Source: Hevea brasiliensis (taxonomy: Eukaryota; Streptophyta; Magnoliopsida; Malpighiales; Euphorbiaceae). Taken from it: a DNA stretch of 64,000 nucleotides. The stretch lies in assembly GCF_030052815.1 (NCBI RefSeq), contig NC_079503.1, forward strand, positions 56,152,735 through 56,216,734, given 5' to 3'. A program made the translations under genes and the position numbers. The notes under the pieces are model-generated. The model worked only from the letters and a program-made list of their open reading frames with translations. It ran no database searches and was not told the DNA's origin. Of the stretch, positions 23,151 through 34,095 are shown in pieces; position 1 is the stretch's first letter, and each line of letters begins with the position of its first letter.

Positions 23151-23448
23151 TAATTATGAGGACATAGGCATATATGATTGCTGATAGAAATATGATGAAA
23201 TTGTGATGAAATTGTCATGAAAAATTTTGTGGGTTATTGTGTGATTGAATTATGAGATTTTTGTTGATTTTTGACAAGGTAAGATGTCAAAATATAGAGG
23301 AAACTCTGTCCGTTTTTATTTTAATTCATAATAATTACTGTGCAATTGAATTATGATAATTTTATTAATTTATAACAAGGTAAAATGTCAAAATATAGGG
23401 AAAATTCTGTCTGTTTTTATTTTAATTTCATAATAAATTTCAATAATT

Positions 23449-23451
<3 letters not shown>

Positions 23452-23505
<54 letters not shown>

Positions 23506-23516
23506 CATACATACAA
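23452..23516. repeat. (TA)n(CATA)n microsatellite
   Basis: About 48 bases of TA repeats followed by four ACAT units, in the same intron as the 23123 repeat. Confidence 0.95.
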
Positions 23517-24261
23517 TAATAGTTTATGAAAACTATTTATCTGTTGTTTAGGGAAAAGAATTGGGCCGAAAGCCAACTCCGACTGAGTTGTTTGTCCATA
23601 CTCACACCCGAAAGCATGACAAGAAGACTTTTGTGGATCAAAAATCTAAGGAGACACATGTACAATATACTTTTATTTGTTTCACCTCAATTATTTTTTT
23701 ATTATACTATATGATGAATGAATTATAATTGGTTTTAATTTTTTTTTTATTACACAGGATGCTATAGTATCTAGGAGGGAGGAGCTAACACAAATCACGC
23801 CCGACAACATCGATGAGAACCAACTTTACTTAGATGTTGTCGGAGGGGCCGAGAAGAGAAGAAAAGTGTATGGTCTTGGATCTGAATCATCTACCTTTTA
23901 CCTTCAATTGGAGCATCTTCGAGTTGGGCGTTTTCATCAAGCTCTAGTCAAAATGTTGCCTTACAACAATGAATAAAAGAGTTAGAGAAACAGCTTGAGA
24001 ATGAGAGGCGAGCTATGACAGATCGCATGGACCAATTGAAATTGCAAATGGAGTTGCAAATGGAGACAAATATGGAATGTATGAGAAGCTCTATGATGGA
24101 AGAGGTGATGAGACTAGTACAAGGTCTACCAACACCTCCATCTCCATAAAATTGTAGATTTTAAATTTTATATTTGGCTTATTGGATTTTAGTATGTTTT
24201 ATTTACATATATAGATTTTATATTTAATTTGATACATTTAGTAATTATATTTTTTATTGAA

Positions 24262-24321
<60 letters not shown>
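24262..24321. repeat. (ATT)n microsatellite
   Basis: About twenty ATT units just downstream of the Transposase_24 stop codon. Confidence 0.95.
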
Positions 24322-24323
<2 letters not shown>

Positions 24324-24439
24324 TTCAAATTAATTATAAAAAATTTTAAAATTTAAAAGTTAAAAAAAGTATAAAAAATAATAAGTAATTAATATGCATA
24401 AAAATGATGTATAAAATTAAGCCATTGTCCCTTTTATAG

Positions 24440-25087
24440 GTAAATAAAATTTAAATAATTAAAAATATTACCGATTAAATTTAAGTTAGCAAATAGTACG
24501 TAATTCTGATTCCTTATCGACCAAATTTTGCATAGTAACGACTATATAATTCATAGGTAAAAGCCGACTCATATTTACATATTACCGACTATAATTTTAG
24601 TAGGTAATTACCGACTACATTTTAGTTGGTAAATAGTAGTTAACTTTCATTATACCATAAAGTTTGGCAATAAAATTACCGACTACATCTTGCATATTAC
24701 CGACTATAATTTTAGTAGGTAATTATCGACTAAATAATTGTAGGCAAAAAGTAGCTAACTCTCTTTCTATAATAAGGTTTGGCAATAAAATTACCAACTA
24801 AACTCTATATGTTATCGACTATATATTTAGTAGGTAATTACCGACTAAATGTTAGTAGGTAATTACTGACTAAATGTTAGTATGCAAAAATTAGCTAATT
24901 CCTTTCTGACCTTATGGCTTGGCAACAAAATTACCGACTAAATGTTTCATATTACCAAAAATATAGTTAGTAGGTAATTACTGACAACAATAATTAGTCG
25001 GTAATTGCTAGCGACAATCAATTACTGTTAATCTAAAAGTTAGTCAGTAATTAGTTGGTAATTGAAATTACCTACTAAATATAATGA
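24440..25087 (+). repeat. CACTA right subterminal motif array
   Basis: More than a dozen copies of TTACCGACTA and TTAGTAGGTAATTACCGACTA-like words in both orientations, often fused head to head as GGTAATTACCGAC. Unlike the left side they do not form a long tandem unit. Expected binding sites for the element's second protein. Confidence 0.85.
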
Positions 25088-25134
25088 TATTTAGTCGGTA
25101 AATTTAGTAGCTATTTTTTTAATTTCTTGTAGTG
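25088..25134 (-). repeat. CACTA right terminal inverted repeat
   Basis: Ends TTTCTTGTAGTG at 25134, the reverse complement of CACTACAAGAAA, and matches the left end for about 45 bases. Confidence 0.93.
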
Positions 25135-25137
25135 CAA

Positions 25138-25572
25138 TAAGGCATAAAGCCAAGTAAAACATCATAATCAGTATAGCCATAGGCTATCACATCACAGAAT
25201 GGCAATGAAGCCATACATCATACGCAATACTGCTATCAGAACCTTATTGGCATGCCAACCTATCCAAACCAATCACATTAGGCCTACTAGGGCATATTAC
25301 AAAGTCATTTCTTAAATATTTGTACTTTATGTGTAAGGTTACTATTCATTTCATTAGTCAACTAAAATGTTGACTTTTTCATAGATAATAGGTATATTGG
25401 TTCAAATATCATCAACATACCACATTTTGCATTCTAAAGTTGTTGCCATTAGTTGCCAATTCCATTTTAAAGCTAGTGTTAGTTATTCATAATTTTCAGA
25501 TTTCAAGCCTCATGTTTACTGTTCCATTGGTCATTTATATAGTAAGAATTTGGTAAAATTGTCTTCATGAAA
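25138..25572 (-). mobile_element. Solo LTR S1, segment 2
   Basis: Continues S1 after the CACTA. It matches the corresponding part of the G2 LTR (37890-38330), including CCTATTGGCATGCCAACCTATC. It is cut at 25572 by solo LTR S2. Confidence 0.8.
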
Positions 25573-26014
25573 TGTAACATTCTCATTTTAGCTAGTCCGT
25601 AAAGTCTACTGTTCCGGTGACCAGTGTCGGTCCGGACAGCTAGAACGTTTGGAAAAAAAAAATATTTAAACTAAAATGAGGAACCAAAAATTAACTCAAA
25701 AAAATTAATAAGAAAAAAATTTAGGAAAAATTATGAAATAATTCTTGGGACTCCAGAGAAGGGTCGTCGAGGTTTTATGGCATTAGAATGCCAAGAAAAT
25801 ACTTAGAAAATTTTTTTAATCGGTACAAACAATTTTGGCCCGTTAAGCCAAACAGAGGGCATTTTGGTCATTTCGTCTTCAGAGATGATTTTTGGGCCAA
25901 CTTGTCCAGTTAAATAAATAATTTATATAATATAAAATATGAATAAATATTGTTAAAAATTTAATTGCAATTAAATAAACAAGAAATGGAGGGAAAATGA
26001 AAGAAAATGGATTT

Positions 26015-26035
26015 ATGACATCATCATGATGTCAT
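26015..26035. promoter_or_regulatory. LTR dyad element
   Basis: TGACATCA and TGATGTCA arms around a short centre (ATGACATCAT-C-ATGATGTCAT), a perfect inverted repeat about 450 nt from the S2 start. Possible binding site of a dimeric bZIP-type factor; this is inference. Confidence 0.45.
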
Positions 26036-27957
26036 TAAAACTCACCCAACCAACCCAATGTTGACACATGGCATAACTTTGTTTAAAAGAGACAAATGGG
26101 CTGGAAAACAAAAGGAAAATCAGAACACCTTCTTCTTTTCTTCTCCTTGACGTAAAACACTCCCACCATGGCCACCATGAACAAGCTTTCAAAGCTTGAT
26201 TTTCTCCCACTTTTACCCAACTAAACCCTAACCTAGCAACACAAAAACTTGCTCTTACACCTTGGTGATTCTTTTGGGAGCAAAAAGAAGAGGAAAACAG
26301 AGTTTTAGCAAGTGAGAAAATCTCACTCCTTTGAGGTTAGCAACCCAACCATGAATTTTTCTTTAAATTTATGTTAAAAACTTTGAATATGTGTAAATTG
26401 CAAAGAAAAATTGTTGAATACCATTTGGATGAAAACCCTAGATTTTTGGCAGCCATGGTTAGGGTTTGTTTGTGGTGAGTTTAATGAAGTTAAAAGACCA
26501 TCATGGCAGCCCACAATATGTACCCACTAAGTGGATTGATGAAATACAAGTTAAATGCATGATTTGAGATGTTAAGGTTAGGGTTTGGGTATAAAATGGA
26601 GACTTTAATCATGTAATGATGAAAGTGATTTTTAATGGTCAATTAGTGACCATTTGGTTATGTGTAAACAAGAAATGAGGTGGTTTGATTTGTGGGAATT
26701 GCAGTTGGTGTGGCTGCCCATGGTGACCTGCAGAATTGGACATGAGTCCAGCAGGTTTGGGCAGCCATAACATGAATTGTAGAGGTTTAATTGGTGCAAG
26801 GCCAATTGGACATGAAACTAGATACATAATGTCACAACTTTGGTAAAGAAACCATGCCCATAAAACCAAATTAAGTGGACCAAAAGCTTGCCTTAATCCG
26901 GTTGACTTGCAGTCTATTTCTGCAAAATGACCAAATGAATAGTGATTGTTCATTTAGCCATAAATCAATGTAGAAAGGTCCAATTGACCTGAAATTTTAC
27001 CAGCAACAAGATGAGATATATACCAACAACTTGCATGAAGAAACCTAACCCAAATTATGACCAGAACCTATCCAACAAGTGAGTTGCATTTACTATTCAC
27101 TGCACTGTAGATATGGTCAATCCAGAAAAATTCTAATCCGGCCAGTTGTGGTTTTTAGACCATAACTTGAGGCTAAAAAACTCCAAATGGAGTGAATTAA
27201 AAAAATAAATTCAACTAGACAAAATAAGGAACAACTTTCATGTTGATCATTTTGCCAAATTCCCACTGCAAAATTGACCAATGGAGCAGTAAATATAAGG
27301 TATGAAAACTGAAAATTCTGCTCAATTAACATTAAGCTTAGAAATAGTTTTGGCAACCAAAACCAACAAGTTTAAAATGCAAAATGTGGTATGTTGGTGA
27401 TATTAAAACCAATGTACCTATTGCCAATGCAAAAGTCAACATTTTGGTTGACTAATGAAGTGAATAGTAACACCAAAACTTGAAATTCAAAAATTGTGAA
27501 ACTTAAAAGTGTAAAATACCCTAATATACCTAACAAGATTGGTTTGGATAGCTTGGCATGCCAATAGGGTTCTGTTAGCAGTACTGCATATGGCTTCATG
27601 CCATTCTGTTTTCATGGCTCCTATGCCATTCTGTGACATAATAGCCTTTGGCTAGGTTATTTGAGTTGATATACTTGGGTTTTAACCCTGATAATTGCTA
27701 CAGCTTATTAGCTGTTCTATTGCACACCGGGAGACACAGTGTGACCGATGGTGTGATGGTCCGAGGTACTTAGTACCCAGAGCCAGTTTACCCGTTTATC
27801 CAGTCCAGTCAACTAGTATGGGTTACTCGGGCAATGATAATAAACCTTATCAAATTTTAAGTGAATAATACTACAAATATTACCAGAAATTAAGTCTACC
27901 AAAAAATGAAATCATATATTCTGCATAATTATTTTATTTTATTTTATATTGTGACCA

Positions 27958-27975
27958 CTAAGCAGAATTGCTTAG
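27958..27975 (+). other. Conserved LTR stem-loop
   Basis: CTAAGCA-GAAT-TGCTTAG, a 7-bp stem whose arms differ from the G4 version by paired changes. CGCGCAG follows about 28 bases on. Confidence 0.65.
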
Positions 27976-28616
27976 CGCGTCGCTTTTGCCACGCGCAGGT
28001 ATTGGAGACCTAGCTAGGGAGCCCAGCAGACATCAGACGGGGTGAGCCTTCAGAGCTGCATCCAGGGTCCAGAGTCACCTCACATCTGCACTGCATATGG
28101 TAGGACATTAGGACTATGGGTGGCCCTTTTGTATTTTGCATTTTGTATTAGTTTGGATTGTAACTATAAACTCCTATAATTATGTATTAATGTAAATATA
28201 TGAAATTTCATGTTGTTGAGATTTTCTGCATAATGTATGTTGATAACTGAAAGATTGAGAATCATTTGTGAATATGCTTCAAATGATGAAGTGAACAAAA
28301 AAGTTTTGAAAATAGTGTTGTGATTTGAGATTGAGATTTTGATATTGACTTAAAATGTATATAATGGAGTTTGGATTTGGAAATTATATTGGAAGTGTTT
28401 TTAAATAGGTTCAGAAGAACTGTTTTTCTAATTTATAGTCGGCACTCTGCTGGATTTTCTATAAAATTTGCGAAAAAAATTCAGATTTATCAAAATTTGA
28501 AAATAAATGACTTAAAAGGGATAAATTGTAATAGGAACATGAATTGGTGCTCCGGCACACTGAGTGGCATAACTTGCTCGGCTACACTATAGACGGGTAA
28601 GGGGTGTCACATGAAA

Positions 28617-30396
28617 GTTGTTCCTTATTGTGTCTAATTACATTTCCTTTTTTGAATCACTCCATTTGGAGTTTTGTAGCTCAAGTTATGGCCTAAAAAC
28701 CATAACTGGTTGGATTGGATAGAATCCAAAATTTTGGGCAAAACTGGTTCTGCCAGATTTGGTAACCTAAGTTTGGTTGGCAATTTGACTAAGTTATGAT
28801 CAGAATTTGGATTTGTGTTATTCATGAAAGTTGTAGATCTATGTCTCAACTTTATTCTGGTAAAATTTCAGGTCAATTGGACATTTCTACACTGAGTTAT
28901 GACCAAATGAATAAATACTATTCATTTAGTCATTTTGCCCAGGCAGAATGCAAGTCACCTGGATTAGGGCAATTTTTAGGTTAACTTAGTTTGGTTTACT
29001 GGGTAGGGTTTCTTCACTAAAGTTGTGCCATTATGTGTCTAATTTCATGTCTAATTGGCCTTGCGCCAATTGAACCTCTACAACTCCATTTATAGCTGCC
29101 CAAACATACTGGACTCACATCCAGACCTGCAGGGCACTCAAGGGCAGCATACCTAACTTCAATTCTCATGGCACAAATCACTTCATTTTCCTAATCAAAC
29201 ATAGCCAAATGGTCACTAATTGACCATTAAAACTTTAGTTTATGTCCATTTTCATCCACCACTAAAATTAAATTTCAAAACCCTAACCTTAATTGACAAA
29301 GCCTCCAATTCATGCATCTTACCCCTAATTTGCTATACTAATCATATAATTTATACTAGGGGCAGCTAATATGTCACTTTAAAGCAAAGAATTCTCCAAA
29401 CCCTAACTCATTTCAAGGCTGCCAAAATTTCATGGAACATAACCATGCCTCATTAATTCAATTTTTATCAAATTCTCAACTTAACTTAGCTTAAATTCAT
29501 GTTTAGATGATGTAAAAGCAAAGAATATGACATTAACCTCTTTGGTGATTTTCTAAGCTTATTCACACCTCACTTTCTTCCACTTCTCCTCTTCTAATGG
29601 CTGCCTAAGTCTAGCTTTAGTGGTAGAGACAAATTTTTGTGAAGGGAAGATGAGGTTTTGAGGTGGTTTTGGTAGAGGTTTGGAAGCTTGGGTGAAGCTT
29701 CAATGGTAGAAGAGAGGGAGTTGGTTCGTTTGTGAAGAAGAAGCAGATTGTTTCTTCAATTTTTCTGCCCATTTTTCTCATTTTAAGTGGATTAAAGACA
29801 TGTGTCACAATGTGATTGGGTGAGAGTGCTTAGTGACATAAGCATGAGGTCAAAATTGCAATTTTAATTCATTTTCTTTTCTTTTCTTTGCTACTCATTT
29901 TCAATTCAATTTTTAACAATATTTATTCATATTTTAGATCATAATAATTATTTACTTAACTGGACAAGTCGGTCAAAAATTACCTCTAAAGGTGAAATGA
30001 CCAAAATGCCCTCCGTTTGGCTTAACAGACCAAAATTATTTGTACCAATTGAAAAAATTTTCTAAGAATTTTCTTATTATTCTAATGCCATAAAAACCTC
30101 AATGACTCTTCTCTAGAGTCTCAAAAATTATTTTATGAATTTTCTCCCAGATTTAGTGCTTCTAGCTGCGAAGACCGCAACTTCCCACGGGGTTACCCAT
30201 CGCTAGGGCACCGGCTCATTTAACTTGGTTGTATTTTATTTCTAAAAATTTTTCTACACTTTTCTTGTTAATATTTGAGTTAATTATGGTTCCTCACTTT
30301 AGTTTAAATATTTTTTCCAGACGTTCTAGCTGTCCAGACCGACACCGGTCACCGGAATAGTAGAATGTACTGAATGGTTACAGTGAGGGTGTTACA
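28617..30396 (-). mobile_element. Solo LTR S1, segment 3 (5' end)
   Basis: On the minus strand S1 starts here at 30396 with TGTAACACCC and the GGTGACCGGTGTCGGTC-type block. It carries a decayed dyad near 29833-29852, a donor-like site near 29535 (reverse complement of TTAACCTCTTTGG) and the GCGATGGGTAACC block near 30190. No gene is carried; the short frames are noise. Confidence 0.8.
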
Positions 30397-30401
30397 GGAT
30401 G

Positions 30402-32676
30402 TAACAAACTAGCTGGTACTTGATGTTCTGCCTTCATTTGCTGACAAGTTAGGCATTTATAGACAAAATCAGCTACATCCCTTTTTATACCCATCCACCA
30501 GTAATGCTCTTTTAGCCCTTTGTATATTTTAGTTCCACCAGGGTGCATAGTAAAAGGAGACTCATGTGTTTCCTTCATAATGACCTGTCTTAAGTCCACA
30601 TCATTATGAACACACATTCTACCCTGATGTAGTAGTAAACCATCATCTCTCACAGAAAATTCAAGTTTCTTGCTCTGCTGGACTTCTTTCAGTAGCTTTT
30701 GATATTTTTCATCATTCTAAGCAGCTATTCTGATCTGATCAATCAACACTGGCTGTACATACCATGCAACTACTGTCTGTCCCTCATCATCAATCTCCAA
30801 ACTGGCATGTTGTGCTTTCAACTCATGTACCATGGACAAAGGAGAAACTCTGAGACTTGCCATAGTCTTGCGACTTAAGGCGTTAGCTACCACATTTGCT
30901 TTCCCTGGCTGATAGTCTATTAAGCAATCATAGTCTTTAATCAGTTCTAACTATCTCCTCTGTCTCAAATTCAATTCTTTTGGGCACCCAAGTACTTTAA
31001 GCTCTTGTGATCTGTGTAGATATAACACTTCTCACCATATAAGTAATGTCTCCAGATTTTCAGAGCAAATACAATAGTTGCTAGCTCCAAGTCATGTGTC
31101 GGATAGTTCCTCTCATGCGGTTTCAGCTAACGTAATGCATATGCAATGACATTCCGATCTTGCATTAGTGCACAACCTAACCCATTGTGAGAAGCATCAC
31201 TATAAACTGTGTATTCTTTACCCGAGGTAGGTAAAGGACTGGAGCTTCAGTCAAACACCTCTTCAACTCATCAAAACTCTATTGGTATTTATTCGTCCAC
31301 TAAAATTTCACATCTTTCCGAAGTAGCTTGGTCAGTGGAGAAGTTAAACCTAGAAAAATGTGAATTTCTATGATATTCCTAGGTGGCTTCCAATTAAGGA
31401 TAGCTTCTACCTTGCTGGAATCTACCTTGATCCCTTCAGCTGACACAACATGTCCCAAGAAAGAGATTTCGTTCAACTAAAATTCACATTTTGACAATTT
31501 AGCGTGTAGCTGTTTCTCCCTCAAAGTCTGTATTACAATCCGCAGATGTCTGTCATGCTCCTCTGTATTTCTCAAATATATCAAAATATCATCAACAAAC
31601 ACCACCACAAGCTAGTCGATATGTGGTCTGAAGATAGTGTTCATCAGATTCATAAAAGCAACTGGAGCATTAGTTAACTCGAATGGCATTACCAGAAACT
31701 CATAGTGGCCATATCGAGTTATGAAAGCAGTTTTTGGAATACTCAGCTCTTGCACTTTCAATTGATAATAACCAGATCGCAAATCAATTTTGGAGAATAC
31801 AGCTGCACCCTTCAACTAATCAAACAAATCATCAATGTGAGGCAATGGATATTTGTTCTTTATTGTCACCTTATTCAACTACCAGTAGTCAATACATAAG
31901 TGGAGAGTGCCACCTTTCTTCTTAATAAACAATATTGGCACTCCCCAAGATGACACATTAGGGCGGATGAAGCCCTTTTCAAGTAGTTCTTGCAAATGTA
32001 CCTTTAACTCCTTCAATTCTGCTAGTGCCATTCTACATGGTGTTATGGAGATTGGATCCACACCAGGCATAACATTAATCTCAAACTGCACCTCTCTTTC
32101 TAGAGGTAATCCTGGTAATTCATCAGGAAACACATCTGGAAAGTCATATACTGTAGGGATGTCCCTCAATGCTGGGCTCCCCACTTGGGTATCTACCACA
32201 TGTGCCAAGTATGCTTCACACCTCTTTCTGATCATTTTTCTAGCTAGTGCAGCCGAAATGATGTGTGATGGCAATAGTTGCCTCTCCCCGTGCATTACCA
32301 CATCACTGTACTGAGAGAGACCAAAAGTGACTGTCTTCAGTCTACAGTCAATCATGGCGTGATGCCTGGCTAACCAATCCATGCCTAAGATGATATGATA
32401 ATCTCTAAAGGGCATTTTAATGAGATTAGATAGAAAAGTATGTCCTTAGATCATCAAAGGACAATCCCTATACATTCTATTGACCCTGACCTCTTATCCT
32501 AGCGGACTTGTTACTAGCACTTCAAAGTCCATTTTCACGCACAAAACAGCAATGCAATCAATGATGCTAGCACTCACATAGGAATGGGTAGAACCCGGAT
32601 CAAATAATACAAACACATATTGATTAAAAGTTAAGAAGGTACCAGCCACAATATCAAATGTCTCAGCCTCTTCTCT
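30402..32676 (-). pseudogene. G1 pol: protease, reverse transcriptase, RNase H, integrase N-terminus (broken)
   Basis: Reading leftward from 32676: an aspartic protease with LFDPGSTHSYVS and the downstream ILGMDWLARHHA; a linker ending FPDELPGLPLEREVQF; reverse transcriptase with [42 protein letters not shown] and the catalytic FVDDI; an RNase H region with a GKANVVANALSRK-like block (about 30870-30900); and the integrase zinc domain (His-His-Cys-Cys) with CLTCQQMKAEHQVP. Several stops interrupt it, for instance one just before LVVVFVDD and one after LCIDYW. The frame is cut at 30401 by S1 and resumes at 3785. It would copy element RNA into DNA in cytoplasmic particles; this copy cannot. Confidence 0.85.
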
Positions 32677-33905
32677 CTATCTCATTGCGTTGACTCTGAC
32701 TGAAGCACTGCCTTGCTCTGACTGATTCACTGTGCCTTGGCTGCCTGATGGACTACTTTTACCTCTACCTCTGCTAGGTGGTTGTGAACCTCTGGTGGTA
32801 GGATTCTGAACTAACCCTTCTGCAGTAGTAGGAGGTGGCCCAACTCTACGGGCACTGGTGCAGTCTTTGGCAAAGTGTCCTGTGCCTCTGCAGTTATAAC
32901 AGGCTCCTATAGCCTTGTAGCATACCCCACCATGATTTCTACCACAAGTTTTACATTGGCGGGGAGGGTAGGAACTTCTGGTAGTTTGCTGACCAGATGG
33001 AGGCCTCTGTCCCAAAAATCATCCCCTACCAGACTTTTTACTACCCCTGTTTTGTCCCCCAAAGTTCTTTCTCTTTTTAGGAGGACCACTGAAACTCTGA
33101 TCCACTGACTTTCTCTCTTTTTCTTTTTCTGTCTTTTCTGTTTTCTTTTTCTCTGGGGCCACTTCTGACTCAATTCTTTCTAATTCAAGTGCTTGCGAAA
33201 TAAGCTCAGAGAAGTTATTATGTTAGAATCCAACCACTTGTAGTCTGAGACTAGGCTTCAAGCCTATTTCAAACCTCTTATATCTTTCCCTGCTGGTAGA
33301 AAGGAGACTTCCTGTATAGTGGCTCAGGCGGAAAAACTCCCTTTCATATTCTGCCACTGATCTACTTCCCTGTTTCACACTTAAGAACTCCTGTAGCTTC
33401 TGGTCCACATAGGCATCCGGGACATATTTTTGTCTGAACTCCCAAAGAAAATCATCCCAGGTTAGCACTGGAGGTTCCACCAAACTATGGGGAATGGTTT
33501 TCCACCAGTCATATGCATCCGCCTATAGTAGTGACACTAAATACTCAAATCTTAGCTCATCTGTGCAGTGCAGTTTCTTGAACACCTTATCTATTCTCTC
33601 CAACCATTATTCTGCCTCAGTGGATCTACTGTCCCCTTGAACTCAATAGCCCCATATTTAATTAGTTTGTCATACTACCTAGCTAAAGGCTATGGTTATA
33701 CCACTGGTGTCTGCACTGGGGCTTGAGTAGGCATGTTACCAGCCATCTATTGGAACATTGTAGCCATCTGCTGAGCAAATTGAGCAGACAACTGCGGTAC
33801 TAAGGGGGCTAGTGCGAATGATCCACTCATATTGTGAAGGGCTGGGGCTTCCCCTTGTACCTCAGCCTCTATTGATTGATTGACTAAACGGTCCTCTTCT
33901 TCCAT
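32677..33905 (-). pseudogene. G1 gag (capsid and nucleocapsid), broken
   Basis: The probable start is the ATG at 33905 (MEEEDRLVNQS), about 170 bases inside the primer site. A stop follows MATMFQ and more occur before the capsid region. The Retrotrans_gag region is visible at 33223-33483 with WDDFLWEFRQKYVPD, EFLSVKQGSRSVAEYE and FFRLSHY. The nucleocapsid is at 32677-33015 with the zinc knuckle CYNCRGTGHFAKDC, preceded by a second cysteine cluster CKTCGRNHGGVC. A frame change lies between the two open segments. The protein would form the virus-like particle and package the RNA. Confidence 0.83.
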
Positions 33906-34075
33906 AGTCAATTAGAGGATATTATACCTCCTGAACAAATAACACAAGGAGATTTCCTCCCGTTAGTGCATATTTATAATGTAATGTACTGTATGTATCA
34001 AACCATGACATTGAGTAGTTGTACTATGAAGAAAGAATATTCAAATTACAGGTCAAAACAGAATTTAAAAAACTA

Positions 34076-34087
34076 GCTCTGATACCA
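34076..34087 (-). other. G1 primer binding site (tRNA-Met)
   Basis: TGGTATCAGAGC on the minus strand, eight bases from the LTR end at 34096. This is the common primer site of plant gypsy elements. Confidence 0.9.
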
Positions 34088-34095
34088 CTAAAACA

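Larger units (their letters stand above)
22199..24149 (+). pseudogene. Transposase_24 (TnpA-like, Ptta/En/Spm) gene, degraded
   Basis: The ATG at 22199 follows a splice acceptor and opens MVRSRHKAYASHD. Exon-like blocks continue with LSDGSRCACVI (from 22562), KDAWRLKAVERYKDMM, KPSYISEETWENF and NRRGAV...HTGGSI (22773-23056), KELGRKPTPTELFVHTHTRK and FVDQKSKETH (23552-23659), then DAIVSRREELTQIT (from 23758) and a glutamine/methionine-rich coiled-coil tail ending LPTPPSP at 24149. This order matches the Transposase_24 family, the second protein of plant CACTA elements, thought to bind subterminal repeats. Stops occur in the first exon and at GVN*KAI, and the frame changes near 23900 with a further stop after VALQQ. 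The introns contain TA and CA microsatellites. Confidence 0.85.
4874..25134 (+). mobile_element. CACTA (En/Spm) DNA transposon, 20.3 kb
   Basis: Left end TACTACAAGAAA (first base changed from the canonical C) and right end, in reverse complement, CACTACAAGAAA form the termini, with 3-bp target duplications CAA at 4871-4873 and 25135-25137. Joining the flanks restores an uninterrupted S1 sequence. Inside are subterminal motif arrays, a leader region, a TNP2 transposase gene and a Transposase_24 gene, all on the plus strand. The retrotransposon G4 (9345-16784) sits in the leader; without it the element is about 12.8 kb. Both genes carry premature stops, so the copy is probably not autonomous, though its ends look mobilisable in trans. 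Confidence 0.93.
25573..28611 (+). mobile_element. Solo LTR S2 with perfect target duplication
   Basis: A 3,039-bp LTR from TGTAACATTC to GGGGTGTCACA, flanked by TGAAA at 25568-25572 and TGAAA at 28612-28616. There is no internal region, so it formed by recombination between the two LTRs of a former element. It holds the dyad at 26015-26035, the donor-like GAG/GTTAGC at 26336, the stem-loop at 27958-27975 and CACGCGCAG/GTATTG near 28000. It appears to lack a block of about 100 bp near its start that contains GCGATGGGT in other LTRs. No gene is carried. Confidence 0.93.

Noticed and set aside
31705..32314. Plus-strand frames of 63-135 codons over the G1 pol
   Set aside because: They are antisense shadows of the protease and reverse transcriptase coding strand.
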